Shown one piece after another: positions 48,438-57,002 of a stretch of 64,000 nt of DNA (its first letter is position 1; every line of letters starts with the position of its first letter). The DNA is from Nostoc sp. PCC 7524 (GTDB taxonomy: Bacteria > Cyanobacteriota > Cyanobacteriia > Cyanobacteriales > Nostocaceae): positions 2,137,501 to 2,201,500 of the forward strand of contig NC_019684.1 in NCBI RefSeq assembly GCF_000316645.1, given 5' to 3'. The notes under the pieces were generated by a model. It did not search any database, was not told where the DNA came from, and worked only from the letters and a program-made list of their open reading frames with translations. A program made the position numbers and the translations under genes.

Positions 48438-49352
48438 TTAATTTTGTGGCGATCGCAAAAAATCCTCAATCGCGGCAAACACCTCTTGTGGGTATTCCTC
48501 GTGCATTCCCAAAGAACCGGGAAGTACAACGCTCCTTACTCCTGGGAGTGCAGCTATAGTTTCCATTTCTTGGCGTGATTTGGGGGGACTTGATTCACCA
48601 ATCACCATCATGAGGGGAACAGACAAAGACTGTACCAGTTCAATAAAATCGGATTGATTGTGTACTGCGTCAATATTTCCAGTCACGAAAGCCGCAGAAG
48701 CAAACCTAGCACCTGGTTTTTGGGTAGTTTGCCATTTCTTCTCGATGAAACTGGGTGTAAGTTTCGCCGTATCAACGAAGACATGGCGACGGTACATAAA
48801 TCTTAAGAATGAGGGTGTGGTATTGAGTTTGTAGAGGATTTGACCGACAATAGGCGATCGCACCAATCCCCTAACTACACCAGCTATTTGTGGATTTGCC
48901 CCCATTGTTGGTAAAGGACCGCGCCAAGTGGGTGCAACCAAAACAATTTTTGCAAAAGTATCTGGCTGGGTGCGGGCTAATTGCAACACATAACTCGCCG
49001 CATGACCAGCCGCTACTACAGTAACGGGGGTAGAAAACACAGTCTGAATAAAATCCGCGAGAAATTGCTGATAAATTTCTGGTCGGTAATTGATACTGGG
49101 ACGGGAAGATTGCCCAAACCCTGGCCAGTCTACAGCTACTACTTGAAAATGGGGAGCTAGTAGCCTAGCCAATTCAGCCATTTCTTGGCGGGTGGATACA
49201 CTGCTAAATGCTGGCAAGAGTAATAGAGGTGAACCATTGCCCAGAGTTTCATACACAACACGCAATGGTTGACCTTCCCATTGCCAAAGATATTCTTTAA
49301 CTACTCCACCAAATCCAGTCGGGTCATAGGTTGATAATAAACTGGTAGACAT
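48438..49352 (-). CDS. alpha/beta hydrolase-fold protein lacking the nucleophile serine
   Basis: The 304-residue protein has the alpha/beta hydrolase fold (SPLLLLPAFSSVSTRQEMAE, VVAVDWPGFGQSSRPS near 70-86, VPLMMVIGESSPP near 250, and a late His in GMHEEYP). At the nucleophile elbow it reads VVAAGHAASYVL, so the usual Ser of GxSxG is Ala. Similar Ala-containing elbows occur in a cyanobacterial and plant subfamily, so it may act as a binding protein or use another mechanism. It is followed by sufE upstream on the same strand. Confidence 0.82.
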   Translation of the reverse strand: MSTSLLSTYDPTGFGGVVKEYLWQWEGQPLRVVYETLGNGSPLLLLPAFSSVSTRQEMAELARLLAPHFQVVAVDWPGFGQSSRPSINYRPEIYQQFLADFIQTVFSTPVTVVAAGHAASYVLQLARTQPDTFAKIVLVAPTWRGPLPTMGANPQIAGVVRGLVRSPIVGQILYKLNTTPSFLRFMYRRHVFVDTAKLTPSFIEKKWQTTQKPGARFASAAFVTGNIDAVHNQSDFIELVQSLSVPLMMVIGESSPPKSRQEMETIAALPGVRSVVLPGSLGMHEEYPQEVFAAIEDFLRSPQN

Positions 49353-49385
49353 CGCACTAAATATTTGGTAGTTGTCACAATACTT

Positions 49386-49826
49386 TTAGTTTGGCAGGTC
49401 TAACTTACATTCCAACGCTTTTTTTTGCATTGTTTTAAAAATGTTATAAAACCCATTAGCGCGGGAAGGGGTAAGGCTGACATTTAAACCAGTTTCTTGA
49501 ATAAAATCTGGTGTTAGTTCGACAATTGCCGTAGGTGCTAGTCCGTTTAAGCCTTCAATCAATAGGGCGACTAATCCTTTAGTCAATTGGGAATCAGAAT
49601 CTCCTTGATATGTCACCTGACCATCATTTAAAGTTGCAGTCACATATACTTGCGAAACACAACCAGGGACTTTATTTTCTGGCACTTTATCAGCTTCTGG
49701 GAACTCTGGCAGTTTTTGAGCATACCAGATTAATTGTTCATAGCGTCGTTTTGGGTCACTTGCCCGTTGAAAACGCTGGACAATTTTAGCAAGGGCAGGA
49801 GGTAAGGAGTCTAGAGTGGAAGACAT
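49386..49826 (-). CDS. sufE: SufE family cysteine desulfuration protein
   Basis: SufE takes persulphide sulphur from the cysteine desulphurase SufS and hands it to the SufBCD scaffold for Fe-S cluster assembly. The 146 residues contain the acceptor Cys in KVPGCVSQVYV (about 56) and SQLTKGLVALLIEGLNGLAP (about 79-98), the normal family pattern. It lies 33 bp upstream of the alpha/beta hydrolase gene on the same strand, so the two are likely co-transcribed. Confidence 0.92.
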   Translation of the reverse strand: MSSTLDSLPPALAKIVQRFQRASDPKRRYEQLIWYAQKLPEFPEADKVPENKVPGCVSQVYVTATLNDGQVTYQGDSDSQLTKGLVALLIEGLNGLAPTAIVELTPDFIQETGLNVSLTPSRANGFYNIFKTMQKKALECKLDLPN

Positions 49827-50205
49827 AGCAGCAGTTGTAAATAAATTGGTCTTCCTTTGAGTGTAGATTATCTTTATAGGGATGGCCTATGGTTCAATCT
49901 AGGCGAGATGGGATGTATTGAGTGAGGCGATCGCAAGATGAGACAATCGCATCTACAGCTAACGCGGATTAAAAAAGATTCATGAATATGTAATAGAAGA
50001 CACAAAATAAATTCTAGAGATATGTGCATAAATAGGCTGCCCCAGTATCAGCCAAACTTCATTATCGAGGTTCATTCACCAATTTATGAAGTATTGAAAA
50101 CGAATGTTAAATATTACTGCAAAATAGGAATTTCTCTTGAATTTATTGCGGGATTTTGCAGATGATATCTTCAATGATTAAATAAATTTCAGGAGCTTAA
50201 TTCAG
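49827..50205. other. intergenic region before psaK
   Basis: This 379-bp AT-rich gap lies between the divergent sufE and psaK genes. One HIP1-like gcgatcgc is present. The psaK promoter must lie here, but I could not assign clear -35/-10 or HLR1 elements. Confidence 0.4.
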
Positions 50206-50466
50206 GTGTTAACTTCAACCTTACTCGCTGCTGCAACTGCACCCCTGGAATGGAATCCCTCAATCGGGATTATCATGATTGTTGCCAATGTCATCGCTAT
50301 TACCTTCGGTAAGTTCACCATTCAATATCCCAGTTCAGAACCAGCTTTACCATCTGCCAATCTCTTCGGTGGCTTTGGTTTACCTGGTTTATTAGCGACT
50401 ACAGCATTTGGTCATATATTAGGCGCAGGTATTATTTTAGGCTTGCATTACCTGGGTAGATTCTAG
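50206..50466 (+). CDS. psaK: photosystem I subunit PsaK (subunit X)
   Basis: PsaK is a small thylakoid membrane subunit at the edge of photosystem I that binds chlorophyll and carotenoid and helps couple peripheral antenna. The 86 residues show the family pattern: APLEWNPSIGIIMIVANVIA (first helix), the stromal loop KFTIQYPSSEPALPSANLFG, then LLATTAFGHILGAGIILGLH (second helix). The start is GTG with CAGGAG 11 bp upstream. A strong terminator follows about 130 bp after the stop. Confidence 0.95.
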   Translation: MLTSTLLAAATAPLEWNPSIGIIMIVANVIAITFGKFTIQYPSSEPALPSANLFGGFGLPGLLATTAFGHILGAGIILGLHYLGRF

Positions 50467-50593
50467 TGCAGAAAGGTAGGTAAGAATAAGCAGAAAATAT
50501 CTGAACCTATTTGCTGATTCCAGATGGTATCTCTACTTACGCCCTGCTGAAGTAAATAATTTTATTATTGATTGTTGTGTCTGTATCTATGAG

Positions 50594-50620
50594 CCAGAGA
50601 ATATATTCTCTGGTTTTTTC
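50594..50620 (+). terminator. rho-independent terminator after psaK
   Basis: CCAGAGAATA and TATTCTCTGG form an uninterrupted 20-bp palindrome, followed by TTTTTTC. It lies 127 bp after the psaK stop. Confidence 0.85.
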
Positions 50621-50800
50621 TATTTATAGAAAGGGACAGATGACAGGCTTGAAAGCCTTTTATTGTAACAGTTTTATAATTACTGGATGTCGTAATCTAG
50701 GTGGCAACTACTATAATTTCAATACCTAAAAAAAGTTTTTTATCAAATTATATTACTAGAAATTTTTACATAGGAAATTTCAAACAAAATAGCACATTCG

Positions 50801-50864
50801 TAGGGTGCGTCAGGTTTGAGTTTTTCGTGATTCTCAACAGATGTTTGACATCTGACGCACCCTA
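50801..50864. repeat. MITE-like repeat copy 3 (64 bp, diverged centre)
   Basis: TAGGGTGCGTCAG and CTGACGCACCCTA ends match copies 1 and 2, while the centre is different. It lies in the gap between psaK and the metallophosphoesterase-like gene. A small open frame crossing it (50701-50919) is not a gene. Confidence 0.82.
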
Positions 50865-50905
50865 CAAGATAGGGCAGAAAGACAAATTGGCTAGATTTTT
50901 TCTAC

Positions 50906-51658
50906 TTAAGTTGACATGATTGCAGGTGAATTGACCTGAAATCCCTTACCAACACCATATCGAACGGTTCTGAATTCTATATGATTGGTGCTGGGGGTAT
51001 AGAGAGTATATTTGGCTGTCCCTGGTGTTCGTCCCACATTGCCCACTCCGATAACTTGGCGTGGAGATATTTGCACAGATTGGGGAGATATTTGACTATC
51101 GAGAGTCGTGATACCCGTTGTGACAGAACCTGTTTGTAGCTGATATTGAAAAGCTAAACCAGACCGACCACAAAATAAGTTATGAGCCTGCATTCGTGAG
51201 AGACGGTCAAGCATTTGAATGGGTGGAGTGTCTGGGGTTAATGCTTCGTCTATGGATACAGTTGTACCGTGAATCAGCAAAGAATCTAATTCAAAAAACC
51301 CAAAATCCAGGTTTCTTAACCATTGCACCGTCTGACGAGAAACAGAATCCCACAATAACTTAACCGTCTCCCCACCATACTGAGCTATTAAATCATTTGC
51401 TTCCCCAGTTGCACCAAGACCATGCAAAATCAAACACTGTTCTTCCCACCAACCTTTACAAACAAGTGCTTCTAACTCACCGCGTCGTGGGTTCTGCACT
51501 CGTTCTACCAACTTTTCAACCTCTTGCCTCGGCCCGACTAAATCACCCAAAATATATAAAGCTTCTACTTCATTAATCTGGCGTTTAATATCTGCCATTA
51601 CTGCCTCATATGCAGCCAAATTACCCTCAATTCCGCTTAAAATTGCCCACTTACCCAT
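50906..51658 (-). CDS. degenerate metallophosphoesterase-like protein (paralogue)
   Basis: The 250-residue protein aligns with its upstream neighbour but has lost most catalytic residues. The first metal block DxHGN reads LSGIEGNLAAYEAV (D to G, H to E). The second, ILGDLVGP, is kept. The third, GNHD, reads KGWWEE, and the last, GHTH, reads CGRSGLAF. The fold is probably intact (VIGVGNVGRTPGTAKYTLY), so it may be a regulatory or binding partner of the active-type paralogue. It is the last gene of a Zur-controlled operon, 132 bp after the previous gene. Confidence 0.75.
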   Translation of the reverse strand: MGKWAILSGIEGNLAAYEAVMADIKRQINEVEALYILGDLVGPRQEVEKLVERVQNPRRGELEALVCKGWWEEQCLILHGLGATGEANDLIAQYGGETVKLLWDSVSRQTVQWLRNLDFGFFELDSLLIHGTTVSIDEALTPDTPPIQMLDRLSRMQAHNLFCGRSGLAFQYQLQTGSVTTGITTLDSQISPQSVQISPRQVIGVGNVGRTPGTAKYTLYTPSTNHIEFRTVRYGVGKGFQVNSPAIMST

Positions 51659-51753
51659 AAAAATCTTCGCTGTTAACTAAAATTGACATCACCTAAAAAT
51701 AGAAACTTGCAAAAAAAGCAGAGAAGGCAAGGAAGATAAGAAAAAATATTAAC

Positions 51754-51790
51754 CGAATCCCCAATCTCCAGTCCCCAATCCCCAATCCCC
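51754..51790. repeat. ccccaat/ccccagt heptamer repeats
   Basis: Five or more units of ccccaat or ccccagt lie between the two metallophosphoesterase-like genes. They are of the same family as the repeats at 38775-38808 and 62140-62197. Confidence 0.85.
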
Positions 51791-52603
51791 TTATCTCGTA
51801 CAAACATGAGTTGGGTCATCAGCCCTTTCCGCATACTCCAAACCTTGAGCTAAACGCCAAGCAAAAATTGCAGGTAAACCCTTTTCTATAATTGCTGCAC
51901 AGGTTTTTTGATAGTCGTAAGGAACTTCTCTTAAAGTTACTGCTTGAGTATCAGTGTCATAAATTACATAAGTGGCATTGGGTCGTCCATGTCGAGGTTC
52001 TCCCACTGAACCCACATTAACAATGCGCTTGATAGCAGTAGAAAAGCTGAGTTGTTTCTCTTCTGTGGCATCAGTTTTGACACATACTTGTAAACTACCT
52101 GCATCTAGAGTGCGGATATAAGGTACATGAGTATGACCACAAAACAGCACATCTGCATCTGAGGACAGCACTCTTTCTAAAGCTGCAAACGCGTCGAGTT
52201 CTGGTAATAAATACTCGTGATTGCTGTGGGGGCTACCATGAACGAAAACTAGATTGTCTTGACGTAAGCTATGAGGCAATTTGGCTAGAAATTCTTGATT
52301 TTCTGGATGTAGTTCTTGATGTGTCCAGGCGTGGGCAAGTTTACCGCGTTTTTCAGCTAATAGGGAAGGATAACTACACTCACAGGAGTTCAAACCTTCA
52401 ACAATGTCTTCATCCCAACAACCAACACAAGTGGGAATCTCTAAAGAACGAATTTGTGTAACGACGGCGTTGGGATATGGGCCATATCCGACTAAATCAC
52501 CCAGACAAAAGATTTTATCGGCTTTTTGCTGGTCAATATCTAATAAAACAGCATCTAAGGCTTCGTAATTACCATGAATGCAGGATAGGACTGCTATTTT
52601 CAC
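51791..52603 (-). CDS. metallophosphoesterase family protein with cysteine-substituted metal site
   Basis: This 270-residue calcineurin-like phosphoesterase belongs to the YfcE/MJ0936-like group. The motifs are VLSCIHGNYEALDAVL (residues 5-20), CLGDLVGYGPYPNAV (33-47), CVGCWDEDIVEG (about 58-69), FVHGSPHSN (about 119) and LFCGHTHVPYI (about 153). Two usual ligands are cysteine: the Asp of SDIHGN is C8, and the Asn of GNHD is Cys in GCWD. This may tune the site for zinc or another soft metal. It overlaps the COG0523-like gene by 4 bp, so they are translationally coupled under a Zur box. Confidence 0.82.
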   Translation of the reverse strand: MKIAVLSCIHGNYEALDAVLLDIDQQKADKIFCLGDLVGYGPYPNAVVTQIRSLEIPTCVGCWDEDIVEGLNSCECSYPSLLAEKRGKLAHAWTHQELHPENQEFLAKLPHSLRQDNLVFVHGSPHSNHEYLLPELDAFAALERVLSSDADVLFCGHTHVPYIRTLDAGSLQVCVKTDATEEKQLSFSTAIKRIVNVGSVGEPRHGRPNATYVIYDTDTQAVTLREVPYDYQKTCAAIIEKGLPAIFAWRLAQGLEYAERADDPTHVCTR

Positions 52604-53376
52604 TCTCTAATCTCCTCCATGAGAATTTGTTTTACCTGTTCTTGGTATTGTGTAATTGCAACTTCTGATAAATAGCAATCTCCCAAGGTTTGTTTCATTG
52701 CAGATTCATCTAAATTCTGCCCTAATACCTCAATACCACTAAATCGCTGTGGTCTACCTTCTAAATGGCGTGGTAAATCTAATTCTAGGAAATCGGTTGC
52801 TGGTACGCCTGCGGCGAAATCTGCATATAATGCCCGGCCATCAGCAACATCGAAAATTCCTTTGGCACGAATCACTTGACCATAAGCCCCATGAGTAATT
52901 TCGTACCAAAACTCTTGTAAACTATCTTCGTCAATGACTTGACCACTGGAAGGCGCACGCCAGATTTGAGTAGGAGTAATATTAGTGTCAATATCTGCAC
53001 CAGTGATAATTTTCTCAGCCCAAGTGTGATACTCAGAGCCTTTCAGGTGTGGCGGCAAGATAGCCACTGCTTGGTAAGATAAATTGTCTAATATCTGACT
53101 AATTGCGCTTAGTTCTAAGTAGAATCCTATTTCTACATAGACCTTCTTAGCGGTGGCTAGGTGGGTGAGAAATTCTACTTCCTGCCCATCAAAAAATACT
53201 TTTACTTCTGGAAATTCCGCAAAAACGCGTGTCTGGTCGATGGGAACTTTCCCAGTCCCAGGACTAAAATAAATAATATTTCCATCTGAGTTGAGATTCT
53301 GCATCTGTTGACAAATCCAGGTAGTTTTGCCACAGCCAGCAGGGCCGGCTACTACAGTAATTATTGGTAAATTCAT
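52600..53376 (-). CDS. reduced COG0523/CobW-like P-loop NTPase
   Basis: The 258-residue protein has Walker A VVAGPAGCGKTTWICQQM (about 8-25) and a C-terminal CobW_C-like domain (about 165-225, with QVIRAKGIFDVADGRALYAD). The G domain is shortened: the CxCC metal motif and the NKxD guanine motif are not seen. It may therefore be a diverged ATPase or GTPase partner in metal allocation. A Zur box lies 9 bp before its ATG, and it heads an operon with the two metallophosphoesterase-like genes. Confidence 0.8.
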   Translation of the reverse strand: MNLPIITVVAGPAGCGKTTWICQQMQNLNSDGNIIYFSPGTGKVPIDQTRVFAEFPEVKVFFDGQEVEFLTHLATAKKVYVEIGFYLELSAISQILDNLSYQAVAILPPHLKGSEYHTWAEKIITGADIDTNITPTQIWRAPSSGQVIDEDSLQEFWYEITHGAYGQVIRAKGIFDVADGRALYADFAAGVPATDFLELDLPRHLEGRPQRFSGIEVLGQNLDESAMKQTLGDCYLSEVAITQYQEQVKQILMEEIRE

Positions 53377-53384
53377 AAACTAAA

Positions 53385-53399
53385 TGATAATCATTTTCA
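53385..53399 (-). promoter_or_regulatory. Zur box of the COG0523-like/metallophosphoesterase operon
   Basis: TGATAATCATTTTCA has one mismatch to TGATAATnATTATCA. It ends 9 bp before the ATG at 53376, so Zur bound there would block transcription start or early elongation. Confidence 0.8.
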
Positions 53400-53553
53400 T
53401 GCGATTTGCAAAGTAATAGTCATTGGGTATTGTCTACCCTATCTTCCTTGTCTCCCTCGTCTCTCCAGCCTTTATTCCTAAAAAGCTAGCAACTGGCACA
53501 CTAAAGTCTCTACAATAAATCCCTGGTTGACTGAAAAAATTATTGTTGTCATT

Positions 53554-54390
53554 ATGACTAATCAAGCTCCTATCCCGGTGATTATTAATGGTGCGGCTGG
53601 TAAAATGGGTCGCGAAGTTGTGAAAGCAGTTGCACAAGCACCAGATTTAAATCTGATGGGTGCAATTGACCGCAGTCCAGAACATCAGGGTAAAGATGCT
53701 GGGGAACTTGCGGGTTTAGGAGAACCTCTAGAAGTGCCTATCACAGACCAATTGGAACCGATGTTGGGGTATGTGGCTGGTGAAAGACAAGGGCCTCCTG
53801 GGGTGATAGTAGATTTTACGCATCCTGATTCAGTTTATGATAATGTCCGCAGCGCGATCGCCTACGGGATTCGTCCTGTAGTTGGGACTACAGGATTAAG
53901 TCCAGCACAAATTCAAGATTTGGCAGATTTTGCTGAAAAAGCTAGCACTGGTTGCTTAATTATTCCTAACTTCTCCATTGGCATGGTGCTACTACAACAA
54001 GCCGCCATCACAGCCTCCCAATATTTTGACCATGTAGAAATTATTGAACTGCATCATAATCAAAAAGCTGATGCTCCTAGCGGTACTGCCATTCAAACCG
54101 CGCAGTTACTCGCACAGATGGGTAAAGCTTTTAACCCTTCTGTTGTGGAAGAAACGGAGAAAATCCCTGGAGCTAGAGGTAGTTTAGCAGAGGAAGGTAT
54201 TAGAATACATAGTGTGCGGTTGCCGGGACTGATAGCTCATCAAGAAGTGATTTTTGGCGCACCAGGACAAATTTATACTTTACGCCATGATACCAGCGAT
54301 CGCGCCTGCTATATGCCAGGAGTATTACTAGCAATTCGCAAAGTCTTGCAGTTAAAGTCATTGGTATATGGTTTAGAAAAAATCCTCTAA
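53554..54390 (+). CDS. dapB: 4-hydroxy-tetrahydrodipicolinate reductase
   Basis: DapB makes tetrahydrodipicolinate with NAD(P)H in the lysine and meso-diaminopimelate pathway. The 278 residues show the dinucleotide site [16 protein letters not shown] (about 10-25), [12 protein letters not shown] near 110, the catalytic [15 protein letters not shown] motif (about 163-177, with HH and K) and a C-terminal [16 protein letters not shown] segment. The ATG at 53554 is chosen; the TTG 27 bp upstream adds residues not seen in the family. A small membrane protein gene follows 18 bp later. Confidence 0.95.
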   Translation: MTNQAPIPVIINGAAGKMGREVVKAVAQAPDLNLMGAIDRSPEHQGKDAGELAGLGEPLEVPITDQLEPMLGYVAGERQGPPGVIVDFTHPDSVYDNVRSAIAYGIRPVVGTTGLSPAQIQDLADFAEKASTGCLIIPNFSIGMVLLQQAAITASQYFDHVEIIELHHNQKADAPSGTAIQTAQLLAQMGKAFNPSVVEETEKIPGARGSLAEEGIRIHSVRLPGLIAHQEVIFGAPGQIYTLRHDTSDRACYMPGVLLAIRKVLQLKSLVYGLEKIL

Positions 54391-54408
54391 ATTCCCTATT
54401 CCCTAATT

Positions 54409-55101
54409 ATGCTTGTCCCACTGACTCGCCAGAAATTTGAACAACTCATCCCCCTAATTGCCACTGGGCCACAGTACAAGTATTACTGGGGGAAGTTTTC
54501 TAATTTTTTGCAGCGCCTATTAATTTCTGTAGTCATCGTAGCTGTCATTCTGCTGGTAAAAGTAGTTTTTCGGTTGGTAACTGGCCCCATATTATTTTTC
54601 CTGGGAGTCATCGCCGCACTATTTTGGATGTGGTACCCAGTTTTCCAGGCAAGTTTACGGAATGTCAAATGCCGCCGTTACAAATACAGTGGTTTTTTTC
54701 GTGGTCGAATTTTAGATTGGTGGATTACAGACAAGTTAATTGGTAAGCAAGAAACCGTCAACAGCAAAGGCGAATTAGTGATTGTCGAGAACCGGGAAAA
54801 ACGCATTAACCTGGAGGTTGGCGACGATACAGGATTTAGCGTTGAACTAGATGCACCACTGCGACCTTACCATAAAGCGATCGCCCGTGGGCAAGTAGCA
54901 GAAATGATTCTCATGTCCAATCGCCCAGATTTGAGCAGTATTGAAGAATTTAGCGATGTCTATATTCCCAGCCGTGATATATGGGTAAGTGATTATCCTT
55001 TTATCAGAAGAGACTTCTTTGATGAAGTCAGTAACCGCTTACGCGAAAACCGACAACCAAGACAAAAAAAGCCCCGCCGTCGTCGAAGCGTTGAGGAATA
55101 G
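54409..55101 (+). CDS. conserved cyanobacterial membrane protein
   Basis: The 230-residue protein has two adjacent membrane helices (about 38-56 and 59-77, [20 protein letters not shown]), a soluble domain (about 80-210), and a very basic C-terminus ([12 protein letters not shown]). No enzyme motif is visible. Similar proteins are sometimes labelled phosphate ABC transporter permease, but nothing here supports transport. It follows dapB by 18 bp and is probably in its operon. Confidence 0.7.
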   Translation: MLVPLTRQKFEQLIPLIATGPQYKYYWGKFSNFLQRLLISVVIVAVILLVKVVFRLVTGPILFFLGVIAALFWMWYPVFQASLRNVKCRRYKYSGFFRGRILDWWITDKLIGKQETVNSKGELVIVENREKRINLEVGDDTGFSVELDAPLRPYHKAIARGQVAEMILMSNRPDLSSIEEFSDVYIPSRDIWVSDYPFIRRDFFDEVSNRLRENRQPRQKKPRRRRSVEE

Positions 55102-55276
55102 TTGGGGACTGGGGACTGGGGATTGGGGATTGGGGATTGGGGATTAGGGACTGGGGATTGGGGATTGGGGGCTGGGGACTGGGGATTGGGGGCTGGGGAC
55201 TGGGGATTGGGTAAAAATTCTACCTTGTCTCCCCTCACTCCCCCATCTCCCCTCACTCCCCTACTCCCCCACTCCC
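55102..55276. repeat. long ggggatt/ggggact heptamer array
   Basis: About fifteen units of ggggatt, ggggact and ggggct lie directly after the stop at 55101 (55103-55209). C-rich units (ctcccct, ctccccc) follow and run to the end of the convergent cobH gene. It is one of the longest arrays in the window and probably functions as a bidirectional terminator. Confidence 0.9.
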
Positions 55277-55900
55277 CTACCCTCTCCTATTCTGCCCGTA
55301 AGCTTGCCATGCTAAGTCTATCAGCCCGTCTGCGATCGCAACTGCTACAACGGCATTTCCTTTGCGGCTATCAATTGTGATATTGGGAACAAGAGAATCT
55401 TGTAAACGCCTTTTGGCATCGTCCACATCAACAAATCCCACAGATGTAGCAATGATTAAAGCTGGGCTAATTTCTTCTGCTTCTATTAAATCTACCAGTG
55501 TAGTTAAAGCTGTTTGTGCTTGACCTACTATAAAAATACCTTCTGGGTAACGCTTGGCTAAATTTTCAATTCCCCAAGCGGCACGAGTTCTTTCTGTTTG
55601 AGTACGGGTTATGGCTTCCGTGCTGGAATACACGGCATTAGCAAAAGTATTTTGAATCTCGTAGGCAATACCTGATTGCACCATCGGCACATCTACAACA
55701 ATAGTAGTACGTGCCGCCAGTGCTGCCGCACCCGATTGTAATGCACGTTCAGAAAACCGAATTAAAGACTTATACTCAAAGTCAGCCGTAGCGTAAACCA
55801 CCCGCCGGACAATCTCATATTCTGCGGGTGAGAGGACATGATCGCCAATTTCGCTATCAATAATTGCTAGACTTTGAGCATCAGTTACGTGCCATTCCAT
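55277..55900 (-). CDS. cobH: precorrin-8X methylmutase, His-to-Tyr variant
   Basis: CobH/CbiC moves the methyl group from C11 to C12 to form hydrogenobyrinate or cobyrinate in cobalamin synthesis. The 207 residues fit the family: [20 protein letters not shown] at the N-terminus, [11 protein letters not shown] near 68, [12 protein letters not shown] near 124, [21 protein letters not shown] near 145 and [15 protein letters not shown] near 179. The catalytic His of the RMVHAC-type motif is Tyr here ([12 protein letters not shown], about 33-44), as in other cyanobacterial homologues I recall. No other cob genes adjoin it. Confidence 0.88.
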   Translation of the reverse strand: MEWHVTDAQSLAIIDSEIGDHVLSPAEYEIVRRVVYATADFEYKSLIRFSERALQSGAAALAARTTIVVDVPMVQSGIAYEIQNTFANAVYSSTEAITRTQTERTRAAWGIENLAKRYPEGIFIVGQAQTALTTLVDLIEAEEISPALIIATSVGFVDVDDAKRRLQDSLVPNITIDSRKGNAVVAVAIADGLIDLAWQAYGQNRRG

Positions 55901-55959
55901 TGCTCTTGAGTTCTGAAAGACTAGCTTTCAGCTTATCAGCTAGTGCGATCGCTGAGGAA

Positions 55960-56068
55960 GCAGAGGGGCATGGGAGCAGAGGGGCAGAGGGGCAGGGGAG
56001 GATGGGGGAGTGAGGGGAGATGAGGTAGAATTTTTACCCAATCCCCAGTCCCCAATCCCCAGTCCCCA
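55960..56068. repeat. gggcaga / gggagtgag / ccccagt tandem repeats
   Basis: G-rich units (gaggggcat, gaggggcag, atgggggagtgaggggaga) pass into C-rich ccccagt/ccccaat units next to the Psb32-like gene. The composition matches the arrays at 46059-46200 and 62030-62200 closely. Confidence 0.85.
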
Positions 56069-56069
56069 A

Positions 56070-56879
56070 TCAAGAATTAGCATTGGAAGAGGGACGACTA
56101 AACACAGGTGAGAGGTAAGCTACCAAAACACCGATGAGAAAGCCGGAAATGTTACGCACTAAAGGCAACCAATCGCTGGTACGTGTCACTACTGGGCCGA
56201 TTCCGAAGGCAATAAACAAAATTCCCCATAAAGGTGAGAAAATTAAAGCCCATTGCCAAGCTACAACTTGTCCTTCAGTGCGGGGTTGAGCTGCAAATCC
56301 ACAAATAATTCCACCAATAACTGAGGTAATTAAAGTTAAAATCCATTGTTCCCTCGGTAATCCCGGAACAACGCTGCAACCACCCTTGAGTAAACAGCCC
56401 TTCACAGAACTCAAGGCTTGTAAAATAGCTTGGTCTTCCCCTTGTTCCCGCACAAAATACAAATTACCAAAGCGAGTTTGTAATTCTATCCAAAAAGTCC
56501 GGGGTAAAAGTTCGTAAACTGCATCACCAACACTAAAACTGAGGATGTTACCACCACGGGAATCAGCAACCAAGAGAATGCTTTTGTCATCCAAACCCCA
56601 ATAATTGATGACTGCTCTACCTGGGGTACGGTCATATTGAGTGAGTACGCGCAGTTTCCAACCAGTATCAGTTTCAAACTGCTCAATTTCCTCGACTAGC
56701 TTTTCTTCTTGGGGGTCAGGGAGAGCTTTAGCTAAGTCTACAACCGGGGTGAAATAATTAGGCAACAATTCGGGATTGTCGTAAGCCAGTGCTGAGGAAG
56801 AGTTCATCACCCAAACTGACCCAGCCAAGAAAAATACTGTAATAGATACTAAGACTTTGCGCCAAAAACAAGACTGCAT
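56070..56879 (-). CDS. psb32: TPM-domain protein, Psb32-like photosystem II repair factor
   Basis: The 269-residue protein has a signal peptide (about 1-33, ending SSALAYDNPELLP), a TPM domain in the lumen or periplasm (about 35-165, with VVDLAKALPDPQEEKLVEEI and DDKSILLVADSRGGN), two cysteines in KGCLLKGGCSVVP, and three membrane helices toward the C-terminus. This is the arrangement of cyanobacterial Psb32, which protects photosystem II and speeds its repair. The ATG at 56879 is preferred to a TTG 39 bp upstream because it starts the signal peptide. Confidence 0.85.
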   Translation of the reverse strand: MQSCFWRKVLVSITVFFLAGSVWVMNSSSALAYDNPELLPNYFTPVVDLAKALPDPQEEKLVEEIEQFETDTGWKLRVLTQYDRTPGRAVINYWGLDDKSILLVADSRGGNILSFSVGDAVYELLPRTFWIELQTRFGNLYFVREQGEDQAILQALSSVKGCLLKGGCSVVPGLPREQWILTLITSVIGGIICGFAAQPRTEGQVVAWQWALIFSPLWGILFIAFGIGPVVTRTSDWLPLVRNISGFLIGVLVAYLSPVFSRPSSNANS

Positions 56880-57002
56880 GGACGTTTTTATACAAATATC
56901 AACAGTAGAAGTGAACAAGTTGCTTTAAAAGAGTACGGGAAAAGTGATACTTCGTTACACTTGTTTACTTTACTCTAATCTTAGGTAGGAAAGCAAAGAT
57001 TC

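Noticed and set aside
50701..50919. 72-codon open frame between psaK and the metallophosphoesterase-like gene
   Set aside because: It crosses a MITE-like repeat and shows no protein-like features.
54409..55101. Annotation as phosphate ABC transporter permease
   Set aside because: Only two membrane helices and no EAA-type permease motif are visible; there are no transporter partners nearby.
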